Shown: positions 1 through 8,726, counted from the stretch's first letter. The stretch is DNA of 64,000 nucleotides from an uncultured Oscillospiraceae bacterium (GCA_900547385.1 URGQ01000002.1:124001-188000), one strand, 5' to 3'. Numbers and translations: made by a program. Notes: generated from the sequence alone by a model not told the origin.

Positions 1-2
1 TG

Positions 3-812
3 GGACGCAGCGTAGAGGATGTAGCGAACCTGTTCTATACCATCAGTGGACAGGACCCCTACGATGCTACCAGCATGCCAACCCATTACCCAAAGACCGC
101 CGAGGGACTGGGATATGACCTGGCGGGTCTGCGCATTGGCGTTCCCAAGGAGTTCTATAAGCACGCGGATGTAGCGGTAGGTGCTGCCATTTGGCAGGTT
201 ATCCGCACGCTGGAGGCCCGTGGCGCCAAGGTGGTGGATATCAGCTTGCCCAGCACCGAGTACGGCCTTTCCGCCTATTACATCATTTCCTCGGCGGAAG
301 CATCCTCCAACCTTTCCCGTTTTGACGGTGTGAAGTATGGCTTCCGCGCGGAAAACTACACCGACCTGAACGATATGTATGAAAAGACCCGCAGCGAAGG
401 CTTTGGCGATGAGGTAAAGCGACGCATTATGCTGGGTACTTTTGTGTTGTCCTCTGGTTACTACGATGCCTACTACAAAAAGGCCAAGCTGTTCCAGCAG
501 AAGGTGCGTGCCGAGTATGATGAGGCCTTCAAGCAGTGCGATGTTATTGTGACGCCCACCGCGCCGACCGCGGCCTTTAAGATTGGTGAGAATGTTCATG
601 ATCCTTTGAAGATGTACGCCAGTGATATCTGCACCATTACTGTGAATATTGCAGGCCTGCCGGCGCTTTCTCTGCCCATTGGCATGGACCATGAGATGCC
701 GGTGGGAATGCAGCTCATTGGGCCGCATTTCTCGGAGGAGAAGCTCCTGGGCATTGCCAAGGAATTCGAGACCCTGCGCGGCGGCCTGTGCAAGGTAGCC
801 ACTGTGGTGTAA
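3..812 (+). CDS. gatA: Glutamyl-tRNA(Gln) amidotransferase subunit A, C-terminal part
   Basis: The reading frame is open from the window edge, so the N-terminus and the amidase Ser-Ser-Lys active-site region lie outside. The 269 visible residues match the end of GatA, including a stretch reading DVIVTPTAPTAAF and the later GLPALSLPIGM segment typical of the amidase-signature family. GatA releases ammonia from glutamine, which GatB uses to convert Glu-tRNA(Gln) to Gln-tRNA(Gln) in the cytoplasm. It is followed 15 bases later by gatB on the same strand, the usual operon order. The C-terminus reads LRGGLCKVATVV and ends normally. Confidence 0.93.
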   Translation, partial: GRSVEDVANLFYTISGQDPYDATSMPTHYPKTAEGLGYDLAGLRIGVPKEFYKHADVAVGAAIWQVIRTLEARGAKVVDISLPSTEYGLSAYYIISSAEASSNLSRFDGVKYGFRAENYTDLNDMYEKTRSEGFGDEVKRRIMLGTFVLSSGYYDAYYKKAKLFQQKVRAEYDEAFKQCDVIVTPTAPTAAFKIGENVHDPLKMYASDICTITVNIAGLPALSLPIGMDHEMPVGMQLIGPHFSEEKLLGIAKEFETLRGGLCKVATVV

Positions 813-827
813 GGAAGGAGAAACAAC

Positions 828-2267
828 ATGAAATACGAAATTGTCGTTGGTCTGGAAGTTCATGCGGAGCTGAATACCAAGACCAAGATCTACTGCGGAT
901 GCAAAAACTCCTTCGGCTCCATGGTCAATTCCAACTGCTGTCCTATCTGCACCGGCATGCCCGGTACTCTGCCCACCTTAAATAAGAGTGTGGTGGACTA
1001 TGCCGTGCGCATGGGCTATGCGCTGCATTGCAGTATCAATAATATTTGCAAGATGGACCGCAAAAACTACTTTTATCCCGATCTGCCCAAAGCGTATCAG
1101 ATTTCTCAGTTTGATATTCCGCTGTGTGAAAACGGTTATATTGACGCCATTGTAGATGAAGCGGGACACACCAAGCGTATTGGTGTGACCCGCATCCATA
1201 TCGAGGAGGATGCCGGTAAGTTGATCCATTCCGATGATTTTGCGGGCAGCCTGGTGGACTTTAACCGCTGCGGCGTGCCGCTGATTGAGATCGTTTCCGA
1301 GCCGGATATGCGCTCCTCCGCCGAGGCAAAGGCCTACCTAGATACCATCAAGGCGACCTTGCAATATCTCGGTATTTCCGACTGTAAGATGCAGGAGGGT
1401 TCTATCCGCTGTGATGTCAATGTATCGGTACGGCCGGAGGGCGCGACGGAATTTGGTACCCGTGTGGAGATGAAGAATGTGAACAGCTTCTCCGCTACGG
1501 TTCGTGCTATTGAGTACGAAGCCGCCCGCCAGATTGAAATTCTGGAAAACGGCGGGGAGATCCACCAAGAGACCCGCCGCTGGGATGACATCGCCGGGAA
1601 GAACATTCTGCTGCGCTCCAAGGAGGATGCGCAGGATTACCGCTATTTCCCCGAACCCGACCTCAAAACCATCTATGTGGAGGAGAGCCGGCTGGAGGAG
1701 CTGAAGGCGAGCATTCCGGAGCTGCCCAACGATAAGCTGCTCCGCCTGATGAAACAGTATAAACTGCCTTACTTTGATGCCAATTTGATGGCGGAAAACC
1801 CCGATAAGGCGGATTACTTTGAGGCGGTGGCGGCGCTGGGCAAGTGCCAGCCGAAGAATATCAGTAACTGGCTGCTGGGCGATATTACTCGCATTATCAA
1901 TGAAAAAAACCTCATCCTTGCCGATACTAAGCTTTCCACCGAGAAACTGGCGGATATGCTGGCGATGATTGAAACGGGAGATATCTCCACCACCGCTGGC
2001 AAGACGGTGCTGGAGGAGATCATCTTCAGCGATAAGACCGCGGCAGAGGTGGTAGAGGAAAAGGGTCTGCGCCAAATGAACGATACCGGTGCGCTGGAGC
2101 AGGTCGTCAGTGATATTCTGGCAGCCAACCCCAAGGTGGTAGAGGACTACCGCGGCGGCAAGACCAATGCGCTAGGCTTCCTGGTAGGTCAGTGTATGAG
2201 AGCTTCCAAGGGCAAGGGCAACCCCAATATCCTGCGTGAGATGTTGGAAAAGGCGCTGAACAGTTAA
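828..2267 (+). CDS. gatB: Aspartyl/glutamyl-tRNA amidotransferase subunit B
   Basis: 479 residues, the normal GatB length. The N-terminal kinase-like domain opens with EIVVGLEVHAELNTKTK and has the cysteine pairs CGC and CPIC near residues 22-45 that bind zinc in this family. The C-terminal third is the helical YqeY-like tail that holds tRNA. GatB phosphorylates the tRNA-bound glutamate and accepts ammonia from GatA. The ATG is preceded by AAGGAGA. It is the last gene of its operon: a hairpin terminator follows at once. Confidence 0.96.
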   Translation: MKYEIVVGLEVHAELNTKTKIYCGCKNSFGSMVNSNCCPICTGMPGTLPTLNKSVVDYAVRMGYALHCSINNICKMDRKNYFYPDLPKAYQISQFDIPLCENGYIDAIVDEAGHTKRIGVTRIHIEEDAGKLIHSDDFAGSLVDFNRCGVPLIEIVSEPDMRSSAEAKAYLDTIKATLQYLGISDCKMQEGSIRCDVNVSVRPEGATEFGTRVEMKNVNSFSATVRAIEYEAARQIEILENGGEIHQETRRWDDIAGKNILLRSKEDAQDYRYFPEPDLKTIYVEESRLEELKASIPELPNDKLLRLMKQYKLPYFDANLMAENPDKADYFEAVAALGKCQPKNISNWLLGDITRIINEKNLILADTKLSTEKLADMLAMIETGDISTTAGKTVLEEIIFSDKTAAEVVEEKGLRQMNDTGALEQVVSDILAANPKVVEDYRGGKTNALGFLVGQCMRASKGKGNPNILREMLEKALNS

Positions 2268-2282
2268 AAACTTTACGGATAC

Positions 2283-2322
2283 AAAAAGACGGACTGCAAG
2301 GTGTGCAGCCCGTCTTTTTTAT
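2283..2322 (+). terminator. Intrinsic terminator after gatB
   Basis: Arms AAAGACGGACTGCA and TGCAGCCCGTCTTT enclose a short loop and are followed by a run of T. It lies between the convergent gatB and HAD genes and may serve both strands. Confidence 0.85.
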
Positions 2323-2335
2323 CATCGGGAAGAGT

Positions 2336-3145
2336 TTAGGAGGAAGTCTTTTGCGCTTTGGCCGTTTTGGGGATATCGCCGACGCCATCCAGTACAATAC
2401 TGGGGCGGTAGGCGTAGGTGTTCAGCGTTTCGCGGGTGGAAACGCCGGAAAGCACCAATACGGTGGACATGCCGCTTTCCAGACCAGAGATCACATCGGT
2501 ATCCATGCGGTCGCCGACCATGACTGCCTCGGCGGAGTGGCATTGCAGCATGCGCAGGCCGGTGCGCATCATCAGGGGGTTGGGCTTGCCGCAGAAATAG
2601 GCCTGCTTGCCGGTGGCCATTTCGATGGGAGCGACCAGTGCGCGGCAGGCTGGAGCGATGCCGTCCTCGATGGGGCCGGAGACATCAGAATTGGCACCGA
2701 TAAGTTTAGCGCCGGCCATGACCAGGTTGGTCGCTTTTGTCAGAGTATCCAACGAATAGGAGCGACCCTCGCCGACCACAACATAATCGGGGTTAACATC
2801 ATTCATTGTGATGCCGGCATCGTATAGGGCGTTCAGCAGCCCGGCCTCACCGATGGCGAAAACGGAGCATCCAGGGGCCTGCTCCCGAAGGAAGGCTGCT
2901 GTGGCCAAGGCGCTGGTGTAGAAATGTTCTTCCGGGACATCCAGCCCCATGCGTGCCAGTTTTTGATTCAGTTCCTTGGGGGTGTAGCCGCTGTTATTGG
3001 TTAGGAACAGATATTCCTTCTTTTCATCCTGCAGCCATTGGATAAATTCCCGTACGCCAGGCAGAATGCGGTTCCCGTAATAGATGACACCATCCATATC
3101 GCAGATGAAGCCTCTTTTCTGGTTAAAATCGAGTTTATTGCTCAT
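2336..3145 (-). CDS. HAD-superfamily hydrolase, NagD/4-nitrophenylphosphatase type
   Basis: 269 residues counted from MSNKLDF, chosen because AGAAGGA sits about 8 bases upstream; a longer frame exists but has no such site. HAD motifs are visible: DMDGV near residue 16 (nucleophile and acid/base Asp), LTNNSG in motif II, and VGDRMDTD near the C-terminus for magnesium. The C2-type cap between motifs II and III places it in the NagD/PGP subfamily, which dephosphorylates small phosphorylated metabolites. The true substrate cannot be told. It is a single gene, convergent with gatB and divergent from the metal-binding lipoprotein. Confidence 0.85.
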   Translation of the reverse strand: MSNKLDFNQKRGFICDMDGVIYYGNRILPGVREFIQWLQDEKKEYLFLTNNSGYTPKELNQKLARMGLDVPEEHFYTSALATAAFLREQAPGCSVFAIGEAGLLNALYDAGITMNDVNPDYVVVGEGRSYSLDTLTKATNLVMAGAKLIGANSDVSGPIEDGIAPACRALVAPIEMATGKQAYFCGKPNPLMMRTGLRMLQCHSAEAVMVGDRMDTDVISGLESGMSTVLVLSGVSTRETLNTYAYRPSIVLDGVGDIPKTAKAQKTSS

Positions 3146-3259
3146 AAGATGTGATCCTTCTTCCAATAGTATGGAATCATTATACCATTGGTTAGAGAGG
3201 AATTCCATCAACAAATTGCAAAATTTACGGCAAGAGAGGCACAAAGAAAGCCGTAATTC

Positions 3260-3313
3260 TTGACAATAAGAAAAGCTGTGGTAGAATACAATTTGAGAAC
3301 GAGACTCAAATTG
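3260..3313 (+). promoter_or_regulatory. Promoter with palindromic operator upstream of the metal-binding lipoprotein
   Basis: TTGACA (3260-3265) and TAGAAT (3282-3287) are 16 bases apart. Just downstream, CAATTTGAG (3289-3297) and CTCAAATTG (3305-3313) form a perfect 9-bp inverted repeat with a 7-base spacer, overlapping the expected transcription start. A repressor bound there would block the promoter. A Fur/Zur-family metal repressor is the natural guess given the gene, but the repeat is not a textbook Zur box. Confidence 0.7.
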
Positions 3314-3327
3314 TGGGAGAAAGAACC

Positions 3328-4281
3328 ATGAAGAAACGCTTTGTTTTGATACTATTGGCTATTCTGTTGTTGTCAGGGTGTGGCCCTTTACAGGAGAAGA
3401 CCGAGAAAATACAGATTGTAGCAACGATTTTTCCTCTGTATGATTTTGCCCGGGAGATAGCGGGAGAGGATGCCGAGGTAAAAATGCTGCTGAAGCCAGG
3501 CGCGGAGGTACACAGTTACGAGCCGACCCCGCAGGACATAATAGCGATACAAAACTGTGATGTGTTCCTCTACATTGGTGGGGAATCGGATGAATGGGTG
3601 CGAAATGTGCTTTCTTCGGTGGATACCAGCCGTATGCAGGTATTGACACTGATGGATTGTGTGGATGCAGCCGAGGAAGCCGAAAGCGGCTTTGCATGGA
3701 GCGGGGAGGATGGCCATGATCATGATCACGACGGGCATGACCATGGTGACGCAGAGTATGACGAGCATATCTGGACCTCCCCCAAGAATGCCATATTGAT
3801 GGCGGAAGCCATCGGTAAAGCAATACAGGCAGCAGATAGGGGTAGCGCGGAGTATTATCAAACCCATACTGAAGAATATACGGAAAAGCTGCGCGCATTA
3901 GATAGCGAGTTGACCAAAACGGTGAAGGAAGCAAAGCGTGATTTGCTCATTTTTGCGGACCGTTTTCCGTTCTTATACTTGGCGCGTGACTATGGGCTGG
4001 AGTATTATGCTGCCTACCCGGGCTGTTCCTCCGAGGCGGAGCCGAGCGCGGCCACAGTAGCGGCCATTATAGAAGAAGTAAAACAAAGCGGTGTGCCGGC
4101 TATCTTCTATATTGAGCTTTCCAACCGGCTGATGGCGGATACCATTGCGGAGGCAACTGGTGCTGAGGAATTGCTGCTTCATTCCTGTCAGAATGTTTCC
4201 AAGGAGGAATTCGAGAGGGGGGAGAGTTATCTCTCGCTGATGGAGCAGAATATTAAAATGCTGAAAATAGCACTGAACTAA
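3328..4281 (+). CDS. Metal (zinc/manganese) ABC transporter substrate-binding lipoprotein, ZnuA/AdcA family
   Basis: 317 residues from the ATG at 3328, which follows GGGAGA by 7 bases. Signal peptide with lipobox LLSGC (Cys18), so it is anchored outside the membrane. The family metal ligands are recognisable at His62 (VHSYEPTP) and His147 (DEHIWTSP), with a His/Asp-rich loop at residues 130-140 as in zinc-type members. The third ligand region reads FADRFPF rather than the usual His-containing form, a variant also known in some Firmicute homologues. No permease or ATPase gene lies next to it, so it must work with components encoded elsewhere. Confidence 0.88.
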   Translation: MKKRFVLILLAILLLSGCGPLQEKTEKIQIVATIFPLYDFAREIAGEDAEVKMLLKPGAEVHSYEPTPQDIIAIQNCDVFLYIGGESDEWVRNVLSSVDTSRMQVLTLMDCVDAAEEAESGFAWSGEDGHDHDHDGHDHGDAEYDEHIWTSPKNAILMAEAIGKAIQAADRGSAEYYQTHTEEYTEKLRALDSELTKTVKEAKRDLLIFADRFPFLYLARDYGLEYYAAYPGCSSEAEPSAATVAAIIEEVKQSGVPAIFYIELSNRLMADTIAEATGAEELLLHSCQNVSKEEFERGESYLSLMEQNIKMLKIALN

Positions 4282-4290
4282 AACAGAAAT

Positions 4291-4338
4291 AAAAAGTCGA
4301 CCCGGTATACAGTCGCTGTACCCTTGGTCGGCTTTTTA
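4291..4338 (+). terminator. Intrinsic terminator after the metal-binding lipoprotein
   Basis: AAAAAGTCGACC and GGTCGGCTTTTT pair around a loop that itself holds a small stem; a T run follows. Confidence 0.8.
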
Positions 4339-4339
4339 T

Positions 4340-4914
4340 TTAGGCATGCGGAGGGGAAGGATTCTGCAATTTCCAGCCTACCGCCTGCTTTCGTCCACTG
4401 ATGAAGCGACGATAAATTCCGTCCTGCTCCATCAAGTTCATCAGGTGCTCCTTATTGGACGATTTGTCCTTTATCTCTACCACGAGGATTTGATCGGCGT
4501 GGCGGACGGCCTTTAGCCGGTGGGTAATCATAATGATGTTTTTTCGTGGGTCAGCTCTTTTTTATTCTCGGAGTCCACATTTGCCGCAGCCGCTGCGCCC
4601 GCACAGCAGTACACACTGTCCATCCGGAATGGTAAGGTCAATATTCTTCAAACTGCCTTCCGAACTGCCCAGATAGGCAAAGGGTACATTCCGAAATTCA
4701 ATCGTTGTGCTGTCACCTTCCATATAAACTAGGATATGAGAAGTGCTGCAAACAGAAAAAGCGCCAGCCAATCCACAACACGCATTTGAATGTTGACAAG
4801 GCAGGTGCGGAGATTTAGATCCTCAATACCGCGTGTGACGAAAGCAATGGAGAGTTCATCTGTGGCCTTACTGGTAGCGATCAAAAGTGGCATATAGATG
4901 TAATTTACCGTCAT
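4340..4914 (-). pseudogene. Remnants of an ECF transporter (EcfT end, EcfA start) and an ABC exporter ATPase end
   Basis: Three gene fragments lie head to tail on the minus strand. About 4914-4730 encodes the last ~60 residues of an EcfT-type transmembrane protein (IAFVTRGIEDLNLRT, then a hydrophobic segment). About 4714-4565 encodes the start of an ECF-type ATPase up to its Walker A (CGRSGCGK), then leaves frame at a stop. About 4554-4340 encodes the end of an ABC-exporter ATPase from its switch histidine (IMITHRLKAVRHAD) to GIYRRFISGRKQAVGWKL, whose own stop is lost. Everything between the P-loop of one ATPase and the H-loop of another is gone, which suggests one internal deletion. None of the pieces can be functional. 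Confidence 0.75.
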
Positions 4915-5090
4915 GCCAGTGTGGATCTATTGAGTTGCCTTTTATTTGCTGGATAGTAGTTATACTGTCTAACAAATAAAGGGCAGTTTGTTTTGGCTCG
5001 CTAGTTTTATTGGCATACGGTTGGCCTACCGCAGCATGCATAAAACCTGTCCCTGTACCATATGATGCACCAAAGGACAAGGAGGGACCA

Positions 5091-6533
5091 ATGATGTGGG
5101 ATGTCCAAAAGCTTTTGGGGCAGTTACCGCAGCCGGTTGTCACAATTCTGCGGCAGGCCACGCCAACGCTGCTGGAACAAATGACAGAGATCCGCCTGCG
5201 GTCGGGTCAGCCTCTGGTGGTTACAGTCGGGGAGCGGACACTATTCCTTTCTAAATCCGGCACAGTTGTACCGGCAGAGCAGGGCTTTATAATACCGCAA
5301 GAGCTGGTGCAGGAGACAATGCTTTCTCTTTGCGGGCATTCACTGCATGGGATAGAAAAAACGCTGGAACAGGGCTTTTTTACGGCGCAGGGCGGATTTC
5401 GTATCGGGGCGTGCATGCAGCCCTATGCCGCGCGGCAGGGACGGGCGCTGTCGCTTTGCATTCGATTGCCAAGGGAAGTTATTGGGGCGGCATCTGATAT
5501 TTATTCTATTTGGCAGTGTTCACAAGGGTTAATTTTAGCTGGGCCGCCAGCCAGCGGAAAAACCACCATTTTGCGGGATCTGTGCCGGTTGATTTCCTTC
5601 GGAGAAGGAAGAACACCCACTCGAACCGTCCTGCTGGATGAACGCAATGAGCTGAGCGGCTGGGATGGTGAAAAATGTGCATTCCAGTTGGGCCCAAGTA
5701 CAGATATCCTCAGTGGTTTGCCCAAGGCGGAAGCCATTAGGCGAGCCACCCGCACCCTTTCGCCGCAGGTCATTCTCTGTGATGAGATTGCGGATGAACA
5801 CGAAGCAACAGCTATACAGTATGCTTTTTTCTGCGGGGTCCGTTTTGTGGTCACGGTACATTGTGGTGTGGGGCAGGAGCCATTTTACAACGCTATGCTG
5901 CGTAGATTAATGCAAACCGGAGCATTCAGTCATCTTTATCTGCTGGGGCTGCCGGTAGGAGAAGCAAGTGGAACGGTGGTGACAAGGGATGAGTACGATC
6001 GCAAAGCTGCTGGGCTCGGTGCTGGTTTTGGGCGGATGTACGATGATGGGATTTACTCTGGCGGGGCGGCTGCGTACCCGACGGCAGTTGGCAGCTCTGC
6101 TGGGACGCTACTGGGGGGATTTTCTGCGGCAGATGGAATTAACATCCCAGCCGCCTGCGCAGATTGCCGCGGTGTTGGCGGAGCGCAGCGTTTATCGGGA
6201 ATGGACCTTTGCGCAGCAGTTGGCGTCCCAACCGGAGGAAGACTTTGGAATGGCATTGATCGATATAATGCAAAACACGGCGTTGCCGGAAGCATTTCAA
6301 AAGGCAATGATGCCATTGACGGAGGTGCTGGGGAGTACGACGATGGAAGTCGAGAAACAGGCACTGATAGGGGCGCTGATGGCTCTGCGGCAGGAGGAAA
6401 AATACTGGACAGAGCAGGAGAACCGACAGGGGACGCTTTTCCGACGGCTGGGAATGCTGGGTGGATTGGCGTTGGTGGTTCTGCTCATCTGATGGAGGAA
6501 ACAGCATGGAAGTGGATCTCATCTTCAGAATAG
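5091..6533 (+). CDS. spoIIIAA: Stage III sporulation protein AA (secretion-type ATPase); normal stop codon absent
   Basis: Start at ATG 5091 (or 5094) after AAGGAGG. The first ~300 residues are a clear SpoIIIAA: Walker A GPPASGKTT at 151-159 and a Walker B ILCDEIADE near 230. SpoIIIAA is the cytoplasmic ATPase of the channel joining mother cell and forespore. Family members are about 300-340 residues and should stop near 5990, where a TGA overlaps the spoIIIAB start in another frame. Here that TGA is out of frame and the reading frame stays open to 6533, through all of spoIIIAB. Residues after ~300 are a glycine/alanine-rich shadow of spoIIIAB, not a recognisable domain. Either a small indel lies near the 3' end or the stop was truly lost. 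Confidence 0.85.
   Translation: MMWDVQKLLGQLPQPVVTILRQATPTLLEQMTEIRLRSGQPLVVTVGERTLFLSKSGTVVPAEQGFIIPQELVQETMLSLCGHSLHGIEKTLEQGFFTAQGGFRIGACMQPYAARQGRALSLCIRLPREVIGAASDIYSIWQCSQGLILAGPPASGKTTILRDLCRLISFGEGRTPTRTVLLDERNELSGWDGEKCAFQLGPSTDILSGLPKAEAIRRATRTLSPQVILCDEIADEHEATAIQYAFFCGVRFVVTVHCGVGQEPFYNAMLRRLMQTGAFSHLYLLGLPVGEASGTVVTRDEYDRKAAGLGAGFGRMYDDGIYSGGAAAYPTAVGSSAGTLLGGFSAADGINIPAACADCRGVGGAQRLSGMDLCAAVGVPTGGRLWNGIDRYNAKHGVAGSISKGNDAIDGGAGEYDDGSRETGTDRGADGSAAGGKILDRAGEPTGDAFPTAGNAGWIGVGGSAHLMEETAWKWISSSE
5989..6492 (+). CDS. spoIIIAB: Stage III sporulation protein AB
   Basis: 167 residues. An N-terminal membrane segment (LLGSVLVLGGCTMMGFTLA), a helical central region with LGSTTMEVEKQ, and a C-terminal hydrophobic anchor match SpoIIIAB, a mother-cell membrane part of the SpoIIIA-SpoIIQ channel that resembles type II secretion GspF-like proteins. 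It overlaps the extended spoIIIAA frame completely, in a different frame; its conserved motifs show that this frame is the real gene from 5989 on. No strong ribosome site precedes it, so translational coupling to spoIIIAA is likely. Confidence 0.9.
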   Translation: MSTIAKLLGSVLVLGGCTMMGFTLAGRLRTRRQLAALLGRYWGDFLRQMELTSQPPAQIAAVLAERSVYREWTFAQQLASQPEEDFGMALIDIMQNTALPEAFQKAMMPLTEVLGSTTMEVEKQALIGALMALRQEEKYWTEQENRQGTLFRRLGMLGGLALVVLLI

Positions 6534-6724
6534 CGGCGATTGGTATTATCGTATCGGTGCTGTATCAGGTGCTGCTGCGCTCCGGCCGGGAGGAGCAGGC
6601 GATGCTTACCTCCCTGGCTGGGCTTATTGTGGTGCTTACCATGCTTATCTATGAGATCAGCGGTCTTTTTGATACCGTCAAGGAAGTATTTGGGCTGGTG
6701 GTACTATGGAAATTACCGCTTTGA
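6506..6724 (+). CDS. spoIIIAC: Stage III sporulation protein AC
   Basis: 72 residues from the ATG after GGAGG. Two hydrophobic segments make up almost the whole protein, as in the SpoIIIAC family (65-70 residues). It is an integral membrane component of the mother-cell channel. The last 19 bases overlap the start of spoIIIAD. Confidence 0.9.
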   Translation: MEVDLIFRIAAIGIIVSVLYQVLLRSGREEQAMLTSLAGLIVVLTMLIYEISGLFDTVKEVFGLVVLWKLPL

Positions 6725-7095
6725 TCGTTCTGTGTATTATCACAGCACTGCTGGCGCTTTCGCTGCGGGGGCAGCGGCCGGAGTTTGCTATGCTGCTTTC
6801 CCTAGGCTGTGGACTGTTTGTACTGCTATACCTGCTGGGGCAAATGAAGGACATCTTTTCCGGCTTGGAGGATATTCTATCCGGACTTTCCGGACAAAGT
6901 GAATTGACCGCCATCATCTTAAAGGCATTAGGGGTTTGTATTGTGGCGGAATTGGGCAGCCAGTGCTGCCGAGATGCCGGAGAAACAGCGATTGCTGCCA
7001 AGGTGGAGCTGGCCGCCAAAGCAACATTAGTGATGATGAGCATGCCAGTATTTGCTTCGCTGCTGGAAATGGCCGGGGAGCTGCTGCGCCTATGA
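6706..7095 (+). CDS. spoIIIAD: Stage III sporulation protein AD
   Basis: 129 residues with several hydrophobic helices and the family segment AELGSQCCRDAGETAIAAKV near residues 80-100. SpoIIIAC and SpoIIIAD are related small membrane proteins of the SpoIIIA complex. It overlaps spoIIIAC by 19 bases and spoIIIAE by four (ATGA), so the genes are translationally coupled. Confidence 0.92.
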   Translation: MEITALIVLCIITALLALSLRGQRPEFAMLLSLGCGLFVLLYLLGQMKDIFSGLEDILSGLSGQSELTAIILKALGVCIVAELGSQCCRDAGETAIAAKVELAAKATLVMMSMPVFASLLEMAGELLRL

Positions 7096-8228
7096 AACAT
7101 ATAGTTAGGCTTCTGCTTGCGCTGATTCTCTGCGGGTGCGTGGTACTTTTTCCGGTGCGGGCGCAGACTATCGATCCCGCCGCCGAGGTGGAGCAATATT
7201 TTGCAGGAGAGGACATGACCGCTGTAAAGGAGGCCATTCCTCCTGGTGCTGCCGAGCTGATAGATAAAGAGGGGATCACTTCCTTTTCACGGCTTATTGC
7301 CATGCCGGTGGAGCAAGTGTGGAAGATTTTGACTGACGCATTTAAGGAACATCTGGGCGCTCCGCTGCGAGTATTGCTTTCGCTGGTCGGCGCAGTGCTG
7401 CTGTGCAGCCTTGTCAAGGGGATTGGCAGCTCGCTGGGTAGCGGTGTGCACCAGGTGTTTTCCATCATTATGACGGTCTTTGTCATTTCGCTTCTCATTC
7501 GTCCGGTCATCGAGTGTATTTTGTCACTCCATACTGTCTTTGCGGATTTCTCCCTGTTTCTCACAGTGTATATCCCGGTTTTTGCCGGAATCATGACCAC
7601 AGCAGGCCAACCCATGACAGGTGCGCTCTACAATGTGCTGCTGTTTGGTGCGTGCCAGGGGATCAGTTCTCTGCTGCAGGCGGCATTTGTGCCTGTTATC
7701 AGCTGCTATCTTTCTTTGGCTATTGTTACTGAAGTGGTTCCGCAGATGGGACTGGCCGGGATTGTTTCGGGCTTCAAAAAGTTGATTACATGGGCATTGG
7801 GTCTTACCATGACGCTGTTTGTGGGGCTGTTGTCTCTGCAATCCGCCATAGCGGGTGGCGGTGACAATGTGGCGGTCAAGACTACAAAGTTTATGATCAG
7901 CAGTCTGATCCCTGGAGTGGGCGGCAGTCTTTCGGAGCTTTTTATGGCGACACAGGGGTGTGTTCAGCTTGTTAAAAGTACCGTTGGCGCGGCCGGGATA
8001 GTGATTGCTGTGCTGACTTTTTTGCCGGTATTATTGCAGGTGACACTGTGGCAGCTGGTTACGGCAGCGGGTGGCATTGTGGGGGAAATGCTGGGTGCTG
8101 GAGAACTTTCTCGTTTGCTTAAATCGGTTGGTTCGGCACTTTCGGTCATGCTGGCTATTACCCTGTACTATGCCATGCTGTTTATTGTTTCCACTTCTCT
8201 TATGATACTGGCCTTCAAGGGAGGTTAA
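7092..8228 (+). CDS. spoIIIAE: Stage III sporulation protein AE
   Basis: 378 residues. Start ATG 7092 overlaps the spoIIIAD stop and gives a clean signal peptide (KHIVRLLLALILCGCVVLF, ending near PVRAQ). The rest is a polytopic membrane protein with about seven hydrophobic segments, as known for SpoIIIAE, the largest membrane subunit of the feeding channel. An earlier in-frame start exists but would run far into spoIIIAD. Confidence 0.92.
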   Translation: MKHIVRLLLALILCGCVVLFPVRAQTIDPAAEVEQYFAGEDMTAVKEAIPPGAAELIDKEGITSFSRLIAMPVEQVWKILTDAFKEHLGAPLRVLLSLVGAVLLCSLVKGIGSSLGSGVHQVFSIIMTVFVISLLIRPVIECILSLHTVFADFSLFLTVYIPVFAGIMTTAGQPMTGALYNVLLFGACQGISSLLQAAFVPVISCYLSLAIVTEVVPQMGLAGIVSGFKKLITWALGLTMTLFVGLLSLQSAIAGGGDNVAVKTTKFMISSLIPGVGGSLSELFMATQGCVQLVKSTVGAAGIVIAVLTFLPVLLQVTLWQLVTAAGGIVGEMLGAGELSRLLKSVGSALSVMLAITLYYAMLFIVSTSLMILAFKGG

Positions 8229-8231
8229 GCT

Positions 8232-8726
8232 ATGCAGGCAATCCAAAACTGGTGCTATACCATATTTGCGGGGGTACTTTTTTCCGGCATTGTACTGCTG
8301 CTTACCCCAAGTGAGCGATTTCGGCCATTGATGCAGCTTTTGCTAGGGGCTTTTTTGCTGGTTTGTATTTTTACTTGGTGCAGCCGGGCTAATATCCAAT
8401 TGGAGATGAATATGGAAGAAGCGGAGCGGTATAGGCAGGAGATCGCCGGCCGAACAGAGGACTACTTTATAGAACGGATCAAATATCTCTCACAGGAGGA
8501 ACTGGAGAAAACGGCAGAGGAATATCTGTCCGACTATGGCATAAAGCCGGGGGAATACCAAATATACATGGAAACAGAGGAGCACTCGGATAGCGCAGAA
8601 GGGGTCTATTTACTGCTACGGCTGCCCGCACGCGTGATGGATCAATCTTTGACCATTAGCCGAGCACTGGGCTACCAACTGGGAGTGGATGTGAGGATAG
8701 AAACCTATGGAAAAGATGCGGGATAA
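8232..8726 (+). CDS. spoIIIAF: Stage III sporulation protein AF
   Basis: 164 residues: two N-terminal membrane helices (about 8-26 and 33-50) followed by a soluble domain facing the intermembrane space, with a ring-building fold in the family. It starts 4 bases after the spoIIIAE stop behind GGAGG, and its last 20 bases overlap spoIIIAG. Confidence 0.88.
   Translation: MQAIQNWCYTIFAGVLFSGIVLLLTPSERFRPLMQLLLGAFLLVCIFTWCSRANIQLEMNMEEAERYRQEIAGRTEDYFIERIKYLSQEELEKTAEEYLSDYGIKPGEYQIYMETEEHSDSAEGVYLLLRLPARVMDQSLTISRALGYQLGVDVRIETYGKDAG

Noticed and set aside
4915..5090. Small minus-strand gene between the ECF remnant and spoIIIAA
   Set aside because: A short open frame exists but shows no family pattern, no ribosome site and runs into spoIIIAA antisense.
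5989..6533. SpoIIIAA as one 480-residue protein with a new C-terminal domain
   Set aside because: The tail is the exact out-of-frame image of spoIIIAB, which is clearly real in its own frame; kept only as an oddity.
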